This document shows positions 41,332 to 50,382 of a stretch of DNA of 64,000 nucleotides, one piece after another. The position numbers were made by a program, and so were the translations under genes. The stretch covers positions 1 through 64,000 of the forward strand of contig SEFT01000002.1 of assembly GCA_004144175.1 (NCBI GenBank), read 5' to 3'. Source of the DNA: Sphingobacteriales bacterium (GTDB taxonomy: Bacteria; Bacteroidota; Bacteroidia; Chitinophagales; Chitinophagaceae). Within the stretch, counting starts at the first letter, position 1, and each line of letters starts with the position of its first letter. The notes below the pieces were generated by a model. It was given only the letters and a program-made list of their open reading frames with translations. It was not told the origin of the DNA and made no database searches.

Positions 41332-43305
41332 CTACTTCTGTATCATAGCATTCAGCACATCTTCGTTCATCTTCACAGGATACTTCTGGCGCATTTGTTT
41401 GTTCCATTCTTGCTCCAGGTAATCCTGGTATTCTGCCACTACATAACCCTTAGCATCTTCCAGCGACTTAGTAGTAGGCTCGTTGAATACTTCATTAACT
41501 CTTACAACTGTATAAGTGCCATCTGTATTCTTATGAGCTTCGGTAGTTGGTTTTGCTTTAGCTATTTCCGTGCGGCTGGCATCTGTGAACTTCGAGAATT
41601 CAAAGCGTCCGCGCTGTACCGTTACTGCATCAGGGTTAGCATCCGAATTCATCTTCTTTATTACATCTTCTTCTTTTACGTTCTTCGCAGATATGAGCTT
41701 CATGCCTTCCTTCATCGCAGCCTCGTCTTTAAAGCGATATACTGCACCATTAAAGCCAGGCTCCCATTTGTATTTGTCTTTGCGCGTTTCGTAGAATGCC
41801 TTCAGTCCTACGGTATCTTTAGAAGCCTTCCCCCATACATTACGGTCCATTAGCTCGAAGAGCATGATTCCATCTCGGTATTCTGTCATAAGGTTCTTAA
41901 AGTCAGGGTGCTCTTCTACCAGTCTATGCTCTTCAAAGTCATTCACCACGTTTTGCACGTACATATTATATACATCGCGCACTACGGCACTGCGTGCACC
42001 GTTCAGACGGCCGCGTGTTATTTTTTCAGCAAACTGCATAAAGTCGCTTTGCTTGTATTCTTTCTTACCCAATGAGAACAAAGGCGCATTCATCGACTTA
42101 AAATCAGAAGCTTCAAAAGAATTAGCATTCTTGCCTGTATCAGGTATAGCCATGATGCGTTTCAGCAAAGCATCGTAGTTAGCTGCATTTTCTTTAAAGC
42201 CGTTCTGCTGCTTTATCTTATTAAAGAAGCTTTCTCTGGCCATGCCGGCCCTTGAGTCGTTCTCTACCTTACGCTTCAGCTGCGGAAATAGCGTGTCATA
42301 AGGCTTCAGCGGATATTTGTCAATGAGCTTAATAACGTGGAAACCAAAATCAGTTTGTATTGGTGCCGACACATCACCCGGCTTTTTGAGCGAATAGGCT
42401 GCGTTCTCAAATGCAGGGGTCATACGACCTACGCCAAACACAGGTAACACTCCCTCCTGGTCTTTAGTGAATTTGTCATCAGAGTACTTCTTAACCAGCG
42501 ACTCAAATGATGCTCCACTTTTCAGCTCTGCCTGCATCTGCTCTACGCGCTTACGGGCTTCAGCTATACCCTCCTCCCCTTTAGACTTTGGTGAAGAGAT
42601 CAATATTTGTGCTACTTTAAGTTCGCCTTTTGCAGGGCGTCTGTCCAGTACCTTTATAATGTGATAGCCAAACTGCGTACGGAACGGGGTAGAAACTTTA
42701 CCAACAGGTGTATTGTAGGCTACATTCTCAAAAGGAAAGATCGTTTGCAGTGCGGTAATGTAACCTACCTCGCCGCCCGCCTCTTTCGAACCTTTATCGT
42801 CAGAAAACTTTGCTGCCAGGGCAGAAAAGTCGCCTTTCTTGTTCGTTATTGATTTGTATATGCTATCTATCCTATTATACGCTTCGACAGTATCCTTGCC
42901 GCCTGCCATCATAGGTACCGACACCAGTATATGCGCCACTCGAACTTCTTCCTTCAGCCTGTTATACGCCTCGCGTATCAGTTGGTTGCTAACCTCTTCG
43001 TCAGTCAGATAGTTCTTGGCCAACTGCTTACGATAATTATTCAGTTCATACTGGATGTTCTCCATCGTATCCAGGTGCTGAAGCTCTGCTTCCCTTACCT
43101 TCATACGAAACAGCGAGTATAGCTCCAGGTATTCCCTCAATGCCTTTTCAGACATATCAGGTTTCTTGCTAATGGTGTTCTTTGTATAAACCCTTACAAA
43201 TTCATCTTTGCTAACCGGGTTGTTTCCATAAGTAAATAATGTTTGAGCAAATCCTGAGCTAACGTAGAGTCCCGCAGCCAGGCATGTTAATACCAGCTTT
43301 CGCAT
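41332..43305 (-). CDS. Periplasmic peptidyl-prolyl isomerase with two parvulin domains (SurA/PpiD-like)
   Basis: A 657-aa exported chaperone. Signal peptide 1-20 (SSGFAQ) is followed by an N-terminal helical region, then two parvulin rotamase domains: first from VRVAHILVSVPM to FGYHIIKVLDRRPAKG, second from LKVAQILISSPKSKG to FGFHVIKLIDKYP. A long helical C-terminal part of about 300 residues follows, and a parvulin-like remnant may be hidden there (VVRVNEVFNEPT). SurA-type proteins escort outer-membrane proteins through the periplasm. Last gene of a three-gene minus-strand group with two TlpA-like thiol proteins, 25 nt downstream of them, pointing to a shared role in envelope protein folding. 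Confidence 0.9.
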   Translation of the reverse strand: MRKLVLTCLAAGLYVSSGFAQTLFTYGNNPVSKDEFVRVYTKNTISKKPDMSEKALREYLELYSLFRMKVREAELQHLDTMENIQYELNNYRKQLAKNYLTDEEVSNQLIREAYNRLKEEVRVAHILVSVPMMAGGKDTVEAYNRIDSIYKSITNKKGDFSALAAKFSDDKGSKEAGGEVGYITALQTIFPFENVAYNTPVGKVSTPFRTQFGYHIIKVLDRRPAKGELKVAQILISSPKSKGEEGIAEARKRVEQMQAELKSGASFESLVKKYSDDKFTKDQEGVLPVFGVGRMTPAFENAAYSLKKPGDVSAPIQTDFGFHVIKLIDKYPLKPYDTLFPQLKRKVENDSRAGMARESFFNKIKQQNGFKENAANYDALLKRIMAIPDTGKNANSFEASDFKSMNAPLFSLGKKEYKQSDFMQFAEKITRGRLNGARSAVVRDVYNMYVQNVVNDFEEHRLVEEHPDFKNLMTEYRDGIMLFELMDRNVWGKASKDTVGLKAFYETRKDKYKWEPGFNGAVYRFKDEAAMKEGMKLISAKNVKEEDVIKKMNSDANPDAVTVQRGRFEFSKFTDASRTEIAKAKPTTEAHKNTDGTYTVVRVNEVFNEPTTKSLEDAKGYVVAEYQDYLEQEWNKQMRQKYPVKMNEDVLNAMIQK

Positions 43306-43330
43306 GTGTGTTACTTAATTTTTTTTGTTT

Positions 43331-44782
43331 TTATTGTTTCGTTGTCTTTTCCTTTCGCTCCAGCATTTCTATCAGGCTTCCAAGGTTCGTATGGTCGATC
43401 CTTTTACCTCTGATAATCTTCTTCTCGTCGAGCAAATATATGACAGGGGTGCTGTATATATCGTAGTCGGCCCTGAAATTTGACTTATGCTCCGGATCGT
43501 AAACATGTGTCCAGTCTTCAAGTTTCTTCTCATTTATTACCTCCTGCCATTTTTTAGCGTCACCTTCCGTCCGTACGGCAAATACTTTTACCCCTTTTGC
43601 TTTCAAAGATGCTTCATACAGTGAGTCCAGCTTAGGCACCTCGGTAAGGCAATGACCGCAGTCAGGAGACCAGAATAAAAGCAGCGTGTACTTAGCTTTC
43701 ATATCCCTCAGCGAGTGCATCTTACCTGTGATATCCTTCATCTTTATCTCAGGAGCAATGTTGCCTATTACATTCGGCGCTATCTTACTTGCACGGTCTA
43801 TGTACTTCTGCAGCACATCAGGCTCCAGCCAGAAAGCATCGCCCTTCATGTAATAGTTCTCAACAAGATACACAAAAACAGCGTCCATACCCATTATTTT
43901 GCTGCTTTCTGCATTGCGGGTAAGCCACCAGAGGGTATATTTAAACATATCCTTAGTACCACGAGCCTTTGCCAGCAGCATATTACTCTCTTTTATCACA
44001 CTGTCTTCTACCTGCATTACTAGCTTGTTCATGTACTCTTCGAGGCGAGCTTCGTACATAGGTGTATATATGAGGCGGTCGTCCTGCATGTTGAATTTAT
44101 CCCAGTAGTGATCTTTATAATACCGGTAGCCAAACATGGAGTCTACTGTTCCATCAGGCAGCCGGTGGTCGCCTTCCGGTACTACCGGCTGCTCCAGCGC
44201 ATTGAAGATATTGGCCAGTAGTGTACCTTTATTAGCATCGGCAAAGCTTTTGCGGTATTCGGTCAGTTTTTTTCCGGAAGCCCTCATTTTGTCGTATACC
44301 TTAGTGGTATCGGCTTGGGTCTTAGCGGTCTTCAGTTCACTTTGCAAGCCCTCCTGCTCTTGGCCAAAGTCTTTCAAGAACTTCATATAGTCAGCAAAGG
44401 CGTCGTTCTCGGGCGAGTTTTTAACCTTAACGCTCGTAGGCAGGTCGCTCATATTTGCGGCGATACTGATATCATTGCCGTTATTGAGCAGGAACTCAAA
44501 GTAGGTAGACCGGTCTTTAAAAAGCATCATATAAATACCGCCTGCTATTTTTTCTTTGCTATTGAATTTGGCGACGCCGTTCTTATCAATGCGCGCCGAA
44601 TCGGCCTTATATATAGTAGGCAATGGCTTTCCATAGTAATGGGCCAGATATACTATGCTATCTTGTTTTTCGGTATTGGTCAACTTCAGCTGTATGTTAT
44701 ACCCGTCTTTCGAAGCCGGTTTTTGAGCAATTGCTGCACCGCTGAGTGATAATAAAGCCAGACAGGCGAATAAATTTTTCAT
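43331..44782 (-). CDS. TlpA-like thiol-disulfide protein, CGHC active site
   Basis: A 483-aa exported redoxin. Signal peptide 1-19 (GAAIAQ). Residues about 25-330 are the DUF4369/DUF5106-type region usual in Bacteroidota thioredoxin-like proteins. The C-terminal thioredoxin domain has the active site WSPDCGHCLTE near residue 373 and the cis-Pro region YSTPVIYLLDEKKII. It acts in the periplasm on disulfides, with reductant from an unidentified membrane partner. The neighbouring gene at 44795 is a close paralogue; they lie 12 nt apart and are followed by the PPIase. Confidence 0.88.
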   Translation of the reverse strand: MKNLFACLALLSLSGAAIAQKPASKDGYNIQLKLTNTEKQDSIVYLAHYYGKPLPTIYKADSARIDKNGVAKFNSKEKIAGGIYMMLFKDRSTYFEFLLNNGNDISIAANMSDLPTSVKVKNSPENDAFADYMKFLKDFGQEQEGLQSELKTAKTQADTTKVYDKMRASGKKLTEYRKSFADANKGTLLANIFNALEQPVVPEGDHRLPDGTVDSMFGYRYYKDHYWDKFNMQDDRLIYTPMYEARLEEYMNKLVMQVEDSVIKESNMLLAKARGTKDMFKYTLWWLTRNAESSKIMGMDAVFVYLVENYYMKGDAFWLEPDVLQKYIDRASKIAPNVIGNIAPEIKMKDITGKMHSLRDMKAKYTLLLFWSPDCGHCLTEVPKLDSLYEASLKAKGVKVFAVRTEGDAKKWQEVINEKKLEDWTHVYDPEHKSNFRADYDIYSTPVIYLLDEKKIIRGKRIDHTNLGSLIEMLERKEKTTKQ

Positions 44783-44794
44783 CGGGATGATCTT

Positions 44795-46231
44795 TTATAA
44801 TTTTTTCTTAGTAGCGTTTTCTTTTTCTTCCAGCATCTCGACAACTGCTGCTATATTGGTATAATCCAGCTTTTTTCCCCTGATTATTTTTTCACGGTCG
44901 AGCAAATATATAATTGGGGTACCATAAACATCGTATTTGGCGCGGTAGTTCGATTTTCGCTCCGGGTCGTAAATATGCGCCCAGTCTCTTAGGTTCTTCT
45001 TTGTTACAAATTCTTTCCATTTCCCCTCGTCGCCTTCCGTACGTACGGCTACTACTCTTACACCTTTATCTTTAAGAGCAGCACGGTATACGGAGTCCAC
45101 CAGCGGCAACTGCTCCCTACATCCACCACATTCGGGCGACCAAAATACGATGAGTGTATACTTTGCATTGAAGTCGTAAAGCGAAAATGGACGTTTCTCC
45201 ATATCTACCATTTTGATATCAGCACCCTGATTACCTATCACGTTTGGTGCTATTTTTCGTGCACGGTCTATATAACCATCCAGATAGTCTTTGGTAAGCC
45301 AGTATGCATCGCCCTTCATGTAGTAGTTTTCTACCAGGTACACAAATGCCTGATCCATGCCCATGATACCGCTGTACTGCGTACGCTGGGTGAGCCACCA
45401 AAGCGTATACTTAAATATCTCCTTATGCCCGCGTGTTTTCTCCAGTAGTATAGCAGCTTCTTTTTGCAGGCTGTCAGGGGTAGGATCGACGAGGTTGGTA
45501 AAATAATATTCCAGCTTTGAATCGTACAGCGGTGTATACACCAGGCGATCGTCCTTAAAGTTGAACTTATCCCAGTAGTGAGCCTTATAATAGCGGTAAG
45601 CAAATGCGGTATCTTCCTGGCCATCGGGCAGATAATGCTTGCCCGGCGGCACCGCAGGTGTTTCCATGGCTTTAAAGATACTAGCCAATAACGACCCGGG
45701 ATATTTGGTCATCTGCTCTACCCTGAACTCATTCACCTTACGGCCGGCCAGGGTCAATCGATCGATAGCAGCGGCGCTGTCGGCTTTCGTCTTAGCTTTT
45801 GCAAGTTCATTACTGCTATTTTGTTGCACGCTGCCATAGGCTTTTACAGCCGCCAGATAAGTAGCAAATCGTGCATTGTCGGCGGTATTACGAAACTTGA
45901 CACCATCGGGCAGTTGGCTGGCAGTTACATCGATGCCCATGTCATCGCCATTTTGCAGCAAGAACTCGAAGTAGCTCTTGCCATCGGCCAGTATAATGAT
46001 GTAAATACCGCCTATTATCTTTTGACTGCTTATGAAAGTAGCCACCCCATTTGCGTCAAGCGTGGCAGAGTCGGCCTTGAAGATAGATGGAAATGCCTGC
46101 CCGTAGTAGTTAGCCAGGTAAACCGGTGCATTTTTTACATCCGTAAACTTTACCTGCACCTTATAGCCGTCGGCTGCAAAAGCCTCCGCAAAACCCACTA
46201 AGAAAAGTAGAGCAAATAAAACTTTTTTCAT
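44795..46231 (-). CDS. TlpA-like thiol-disulfide protein, CGGC active site
   Basis: A 478-aa paralogue of the next gene, colinear over its whole length: NYYMKGDAYWL versus NYYMKGDAFWL, RARKIAPNVIGN versus RASKIAPNVIGN, and RGKKLDYTN versus RGKRIDHTN. Signal peptide 1-19 (AEAFAAD). The thioredoxin active site is WSPECGGCREQ near residue 366: Gly replaces His between the cysteines, which would be expected to alter redox potential. First gene of the three-gene operon; upstream, across about 150 nt, is divergent rlmD. Confidence 0.88.
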   Translation of the reverse strand: MKKVLFALLFLVGFAEAFAADGYKVQVKFTDVKNAPVYLANYYGQAFPSIFKADSATLDANGVATFISSQKIIGGIYIIILADGKSYFEFLLQNGDDMGIDVTASQLPDGVKFRNTADNARFATYLAAVKAYGSVQQNSSNELAKAKTKADSAAAIDRLTLAGRKVNEFRVEQMTKYPGSLLASIFKAMETPAVPPGKHYLPDGQEDTAFAYRYYKAHYWDKFNFKDDRLVYTPLYDSKLEYYFTNLVDPTPDSLQKEAAILLEKTRGHKEIFKYTLWWLTQRTQYSGIMGMDQAFVYLVENYYMKGDAYWLTKDYLDGYIDRARKIAPNVIGNQGADIKMVDMEKRPFSLYDFNAKYTLIVFWSPECGGCREQLPLVDSVYRAALKDKGVRVVAVRTEGDEGKWKEFVTKKNLRDWAHIYDPERKSNYRAKYDVYGTPIIYLLDREKIIRGKKLDYTNIAAVVEMLEEKENATKKKL

Positions 46232-46345
46232 ATTAATTTCCCGATGAAAACAATTGCCTTACAACAATTGACAGACGCTGTTTTGCCCGCAGTACATTAT
46301 TGTAAAATTATATCATTCAGACAGTGTAACCTAGCCCGGAGGTTG

Positions 46346-46353
46346 TAAATTTG
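46346..46353 (+). promoter_or_regulatory. -7 box of rlmD
   Basis: TAAATTTG matches TAnnTTTG. Transcription would start around 46360, which makes the TTG at 46362 nearly leaderless and favours the TTG at 46380 as the rlmD start. Confidence 0.55.
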
Positions 46354-46379
46354 CACCTCATTTGAGCAATTTTAACATT

Positions 46380-47792
46380 TTGGCGCGTAAGAAAAAGCAG
46401 GCTATACACAATATAAAGATCGATGCATATGCAGCGGAAGGCAAAAGCATAGCACACCTCGAAGACGGGAAAGTACTGTTCGTAGAGAACGCCATACCCG
46501 GCGACGTGGTGAATGTATGGGTGCATAAATCGAAAAAGAACTGGGCTGAAGGCAAGGTGACCGAGTTAGTTGTGCCCTCCCCTTTTCGTGTACAGCCTTT
46601 TTGCCAGCACTTTGGTGTATGCGGCGGCTGCAAATGGCAAATGCTGCCTTACGAAAAACAAATAGTCTATAAGCAACAGCAGGTGCAAGACCAGCTGCAA
46701 CGCATAGGCCATGTGACACTGCCGGAGATTCAACCTATCATCGGTAGCCAGCACGAACGTTACTATCGCAACAAACTGGAGTTTACTTTTTGCACACAGC
46801 GATACCGAACCAATGAAGAGATAAAAGCTGCAGATGGTGCGCCCTTTCCGCTGGAGCCAGTGCTCGGCTTCCACGCACCGGGGCTCTTCGATAAAGTGGT
46901 AGAGGTAAAGACCTGCTACTTACAACCCGAGCCAACCAACATACTGCTGGATGTAGTGCGTAGATATGCAGAGGCTAATAATCTTTCTTACTACGATTAC
47001 CGTTCGCAAAGTGGCTGGCTGCGTAATATGATTATACGTGTGGCCCGCACAGGCGAGATTTTGATAAACCTGATCATACAGCATGAAGATGCGCGTAAGC
47101 GCAAAGCGCTGCTGGACCATATACTAGCTAATGTACCGGGCATCACTACCCTGCACTACACCATCAACCCTAAGGTGAATGATAGCATACACGACCTGGA
47201 AGTGCATTGCTACCAAGGCAAGGGGTACATAGAGGAGACGCTGGAAGACTTCCGCTTTAAGATATCGCCTAAGTCATTCTTCCAGACTAATACGTACCAG
47301 GCAGAGGCGCTGTACCAGATGACGCGCGAGTTTGCGGGGCTTACAGGCACTGAAACCCTGTATGACCTGTATTGCGGTACGGGAAGCATCGGCATCTTCT
47401 GCTCTAAGAAAGCTGGTAAGATAATAGGGATAGAAGCCATAGACGATGCCATAAAAGATGCACGTGTAAACGCCGAAATGAATGGCCTGACCAACTGCAC
47501 CTACTACACCGGCGACGTGGCCACCATCTGCACCGACGAATTCTTTGACAAGCACGGCCGCCCCGATGTAATCATCACCGACCCGCCACGCGCAGGCATG
47601 CACGAAAAACTGGTGCAGCAACTACTACAGATACGCGCGCCTAAGGTGGTGTACGTAAGCTGCAACCCTGCCACGCAGGCCCGCGACCTGGCACTGCTAG
47701 ACAAAGCATATAAAGTAACACGCCTGCAACCGGTAGATATGTTTCCGCATACGCACCATATTGAGAACATTGCGCTGCTGGAGTTGAGGTAG
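46380..47792 (+). CDS. rlmD: 23S rRNA (uracil-C5)-methyltransferase RlmD-type
   Basis: A 470-aa enzyme with an N-terminal TRAM domain (AHLEDGKVLFVENAIPGDVV), an iron-sulfur cysteine set (FCQHFGVCGGCKW and a later Cys in TCYLQPE), and a SAM-dependent methyltransferase domain: LYDLYCGTGSIGIF, DPPRAGMHEK, and the catalytic Cys in VYVSCNPATQARD. It methylates U1939 (or U747 in RlmC relatives) of 23S rRNA. No ATG is present: TTG 46380 gives MARKKKQ and fits the promoter; TTG 46362 is the longer alternative. Confidence 0.9.
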   Translation: MARKKKQAIHNIKIDAYAAEGKSIAHLEDGKVLFVENAIPGDVVNVWVHKSKKNWAEGKVTELVVPSPFRVQPFCQHFGVCGGCKWQMLPYEKQIVYKQQQVQDQLQRIGHVTLPEIQPIIGSQHERYYRNKLEFTFCTQRYRTNEEIKAADGAPFPLEPVLGFHAPGLFDKVVEVKTCYLQPEPTNILLDVVRRYAEANNLSYYDYRSQSGWLRNMIIRVARTGEILINLIIQHEDARKRKALLDHILANVPGITTLHYTINPKVNDSIHDLEVHCYQGKGYIEETLEDFRFKISPKSFFQTNTYQAEALYQMTREFAGLTGTETLYDLYCGTGSIGIFCSKKAGKIIGIEAIDDAIKDARVNAEMNGLTNCTYYTGDVATICTDEFFDKHGRPDVIITDPPRAGMHEKLVQQLLQIRAPKVVYVSCNPATQARDLALLDKAYKVTRLQPVDMFPHTHHIENIALLELR

Positions 47793-47799
47793 GATTTAG

Positions 47800-47916
47800 T
47801 TCTACCTCAGCCACCTACGCCCCGATTGCCGCAAGCTGTTGAAAAATGCCGAAGGAATCATTCATGTGAATATTACTGAAGATCCGGCGTATATGGTGGC
47901 GGTGGAGAAGGGTTGA
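47800..47916 (+). pseudogene. Orphan 3' gene fragment
   Basis: A 38-codon open stretch ending in a TGA, with no start codon in place (an in-frame TAG precedes it). It reads like the tail of a real protein: LLKNAEGIIHVNITEDPAYM followed by VAVEKG. I do not recognise the parent family. It probably remains from a gene lost by deletion next to rlmD. Confidence 0.4.
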
Positions 47917-47928
47917 GAAAAACAACAA

Positions 47929-48458
47929 TTATTCCTTCTTATTAATTTTCTGCAATTGTTCTATATCATCTCTATCTTTTTTTCTGGCAGTTGCTTTTTT
48001 ATCTTCAATTAAATCAATGTAACTCATGAAATGAATTCGGACATTTTCAAGTTCAGCTGTTTGTTTCCTTTTGTTCGCTTCGGAAAACTTTATGTTAGCC
48101 ATAATTTTAGGCAAAGCGTCAAACGTAAAGTCTTCAAAATCTAACTTGAAAAATGAATTACGAGGGTCAGGACTGCGTTCGTTCCTAAATTCTGTAATGC
48201 CCTGCCCATTTCTTCAATAACATTCAAAAAGTTGAAGTAGTTATCATAGGTTGGATTATACCAAATATCAATGTCGGGTTTATCAGTTAGTTCGCCGTCA
48301 GAATCAACTGAATGCCGGTAGTATCCGTTTAAGGCTACAGCCGTACCACCAATAAGCATATATTGCACACTATGTTTTTCCAATAGTTTGCATATCGTCA
48401 GTAAGCTATTTCTGAGCTTGCCTTCCATATCACCCATTAAAGCTTGCGGATGACTCAT
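47929..48458 (-). pseudogene. Nucleotidyltransferase gene broken by a frameshift
   Basis: Two ORFs in different frames form one protein. The 5' part (48458 down to about 48190) reads LLEKHSVQYMLIGGTAVALN and later KPDIDIWYNPT, the GG and D-x-D features of a pol-beta-like nucleotidyltransferase, and then runs off into nonsense. Shifting frame after GRALQ gives EFRNERSPDPRNSFFKLDFE and continues through 47929 without a stop. The whole span is 530 nt, one short of a multiple of three, so a single lost base (a G near 48190-48194) explains the break; the intact product would be about 176 aa. It may be real decay or a sequencing error. Confidence 0.75.
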
Positions 48459-48597
48459 CTTTTACATTAGAAGACGAAATCTCTCTAATAACTCTTTCTA
48501 AATCAGTATGCTTTTTCAATTTGGCTTCAAAATCTGCATCTTTCTTTTTGCTAGATTTTAAATCTTCAAATGATGTAAACTTTTTCGCACATTCCAT
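48430..48597 (-). CDS. Small 55-aa charged protein upstream of the nucleotidyltransferase
   Basis: An ATG at 48597 opens a 55-codon frame, too short for most ORF filters: MECAKKFTSFEDLKSSKKKD, then a helical Lys/Glu-rich stretch and HTDLERVIREISSSN, ending FNG. It overlaps the start of the nucleotidyltransferase by 29 nt in another frame, which suggests a coupled pair. Similar short helical ORFs precede nucleotidyltransferases in many genomes and may be partner or antitoxin-like; that is inference. The base composition matches the next gene, not the flanking chromosome. Confidence 0.55.
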   Translation of the reverse strand: MECAKKFTSFEDLKSSKKKDADFEAKLKKHTDLERVIREISSSNVKDESSASFNG

Positions 48598-48821
48598 TTC
48601 ATTAAATATGATTACATGTAAAGATATTGATTTATTCTCATGCTGCCACTTAGCCCACTCACATTGCTAGCCCAGCGGTGAAACATAGGCATCGATTAAA
48701 AATAACCTATAGCAATGAAAGAATTCCACTGAGTAATGGACAAGTTGAAATTTGCTTATCGTACCTCGGAAGGTTTCAATTAACATACGCTCAAATGGGT
48801 AGTATTCCATATACAATTCCA

Positions 48822-49610
48822 CTACGAATTATCATAAGTAATACCTCCTTTACCCGACAGTACGGCAATTCCTAATACTACAATAAGAAGCAACACAATA
48901 AAACTGACATACCAAAGCAATACGCGCCAGGCAAAGCCACCACTAGTATAAAGCCCTTTTGTTGCCTGGTGATACACCCGCACGGGTTGAAGGCAGGCTA
49001 TGGTTATGATCCCAAGAATTCCATATTCCACAATCTTAGAGTCGGTGTTGTAGAAGCTATATATGCTTACAATAGCTATGAAAGCCCAGATGGCGCAGGT
49101 AAGCAGCAGGCTACCGGCGATGATGGAATGTTCGGCAAAATTCAGCTTCGGCCTGCGAAAGCTCACCAAACCGCTGAATGCGAAAAACGGGATAAGCAGA
49201 AATAACAGCAATTTAAAATATTGCTTAACATGATTGGTCACATCAACACTATCCCCTTACGCCACCGGACCTGTTGGCGCTGCGGCCTCTTTTATATCAT
49301 AGAACGCTTTAAAATAATGGATGGCCAGAGCATTGATACCTATTACGATCAGGATAAGGTAAAATACATTGTAGTACTTAATCCTTTTACCCGAGATGTA
49401 ATCCATAGCCATATGGCCGGGACGAAGAAAAGATTCCTTCAGCGTATACAATAACCCTTTGTCGAAATGCCAGAGACCGTGGACCAGGTCGTGCTTTACG
49501 AGATGAGACATTGTGATACGGTGTGTATCAGATTTCTGTCCGCATTCGTGGCAATATTTGCTGATAAGTACTGCACCACAATTCAGGCACGCATGATGAT
49601 GACCTTCCAT
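48822..49610 (-). pseudogene. DUF3667 membrane protein interrupted by an in-frame stop
   Basis: The 5' part (49610-49257) starts with a zinc-ribbon (CLNCGAVLISKYCHECGQ) and the DUF3667 core (WHFDKGLLYTLKESFLRPGH, then DYISGKRIKYYNVFYLILI). The 3' part (49241-48822) continues with membrane helices (YFKLLLFLLIPFFAFSGLVS). Both are in the same frame, separated by TAA at 49257-49259 and five further sense codons. Together they give about 262 residues, a normal DUF3667 length. One base change in that codon would restore the gene. It could be a nonsense mutation, a sequencing error, or two separately translated pieces (GTG at 49241). Confidence 0.75.
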
Positions 49611-49708
49611 ACTATTAGCAGCGTTAGGATAATAGATTAATTAAACCTTTTAGCCGCAAAATAAGCAGAGAATGTAAGGAAATCAAGGTAATGACTGTGA
49701 ACAGCTTA

Positions 49709-50275
49709 TTATCTGATCTTCCTCCTGATGCGGCTAAGCGACGTGGGGGTAACGCCGATAAAAGACGCAAGGTATTTCTGCGGTATCTTTTGCAGGTAAG
49801 CTGGCTTGTTCAGGAGGTCGAGGTAGCGCTTTTCTGCGGTATCTCTTTGCAGGGAGGTAAACCTGTTTATCAGGTTCAGTACTACATCCTCCAGGAAGTT
49901 CTTCATCATTTCCTGCATCTTGGGGTACACCTCATAGAGCTTGTTTAACTCTGTTTTGGGAAGCACCAATATTTCACTGTCCTCTATCGCCTGTATGAAA
50001 TAACTCGTAGGTTCACCGCTTATAAAGCTGGCAATTTCGATAGCTGAACTATGCTCGAACGAGAACCATACCGAAGTTTCCACTTCGTCCGAAATATTGA
50101 ATAACCGCAGGCAACCCTTTTGCACAAAGACCATATCCTTACACACCTCCCCTTCGTGCAACAGGTATTCGTTCTTCTTTACAACCCTGCGCGCGAACCT
50201 GCCGGCGATATCGTTCATCTCCGCATTGGTAAGCGCTACATAGCCGGCAATAAATTGTTTCAGTTCCGCGGTCAT
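49709..50275 (-). CDS. Crp/Fnr family transcriptional regulator
   Basis: A 188-aa regulator. The cyclic-nucleotide-binding-like beta-roll covers residues about 25-115 (NEYLLHEGEVCKDMVFVQKG, FEHSSAIEIASFISGEPTSY), followed by a dimer helix and a C-terminal helix-turn-helix (QKYLASFIGVTPTSLSRIRR). It lacks Fnr cysteines and the full cAMP contact set, so the ligand is unknown. Its 5' end faces the NTF2-like gene across about 107 nt; divergent placement makes that gene a plausible target. Confidence 0.9.
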   Translation of the reverse strand: MTAELKQFIAGYVALTNAEMNDIAGRFARRVVKKNEYLLHEGEVCKDMVFVQKGCLRLFNISDEVETSVWFSFEHSSAIEIASFISGEPTSYFIQAIEDSEILVLPKTELNKLYEVYPKMQEMMKNFLEDVVLNLINRFTSLQRDTAEKRYLDLLNKPAYLQKIPQKYLASFIGVTPTSLSRIRRKIR

Positions 50276-50382
50276 ATCGGGGACAAAGCTCAGTTTCGGT
50301 ATTTGCTACGGTTTTTTTCAGGCAATATTACTATAATCCCGAAAATGGTGCGATTTTGTTGAAAGATAGAAAAACACCTGCG

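Noticed and set aside
41188-41853. 221-aa plus-strand open frame after kup
   Set aside because: It runs through the terminator hairpin at 41283 and then antisense to the PPIase 3' end; composition is Leu/Phe/Tyr-rich shadow sequence.
48678-48875. 65-aa plus-strand ORF
   Set aside because: It has no family likeness and overlaps the 3' end of the DUF3667 gene; start context is poor. The spacer 48598-48821 otherwise shows nothing.
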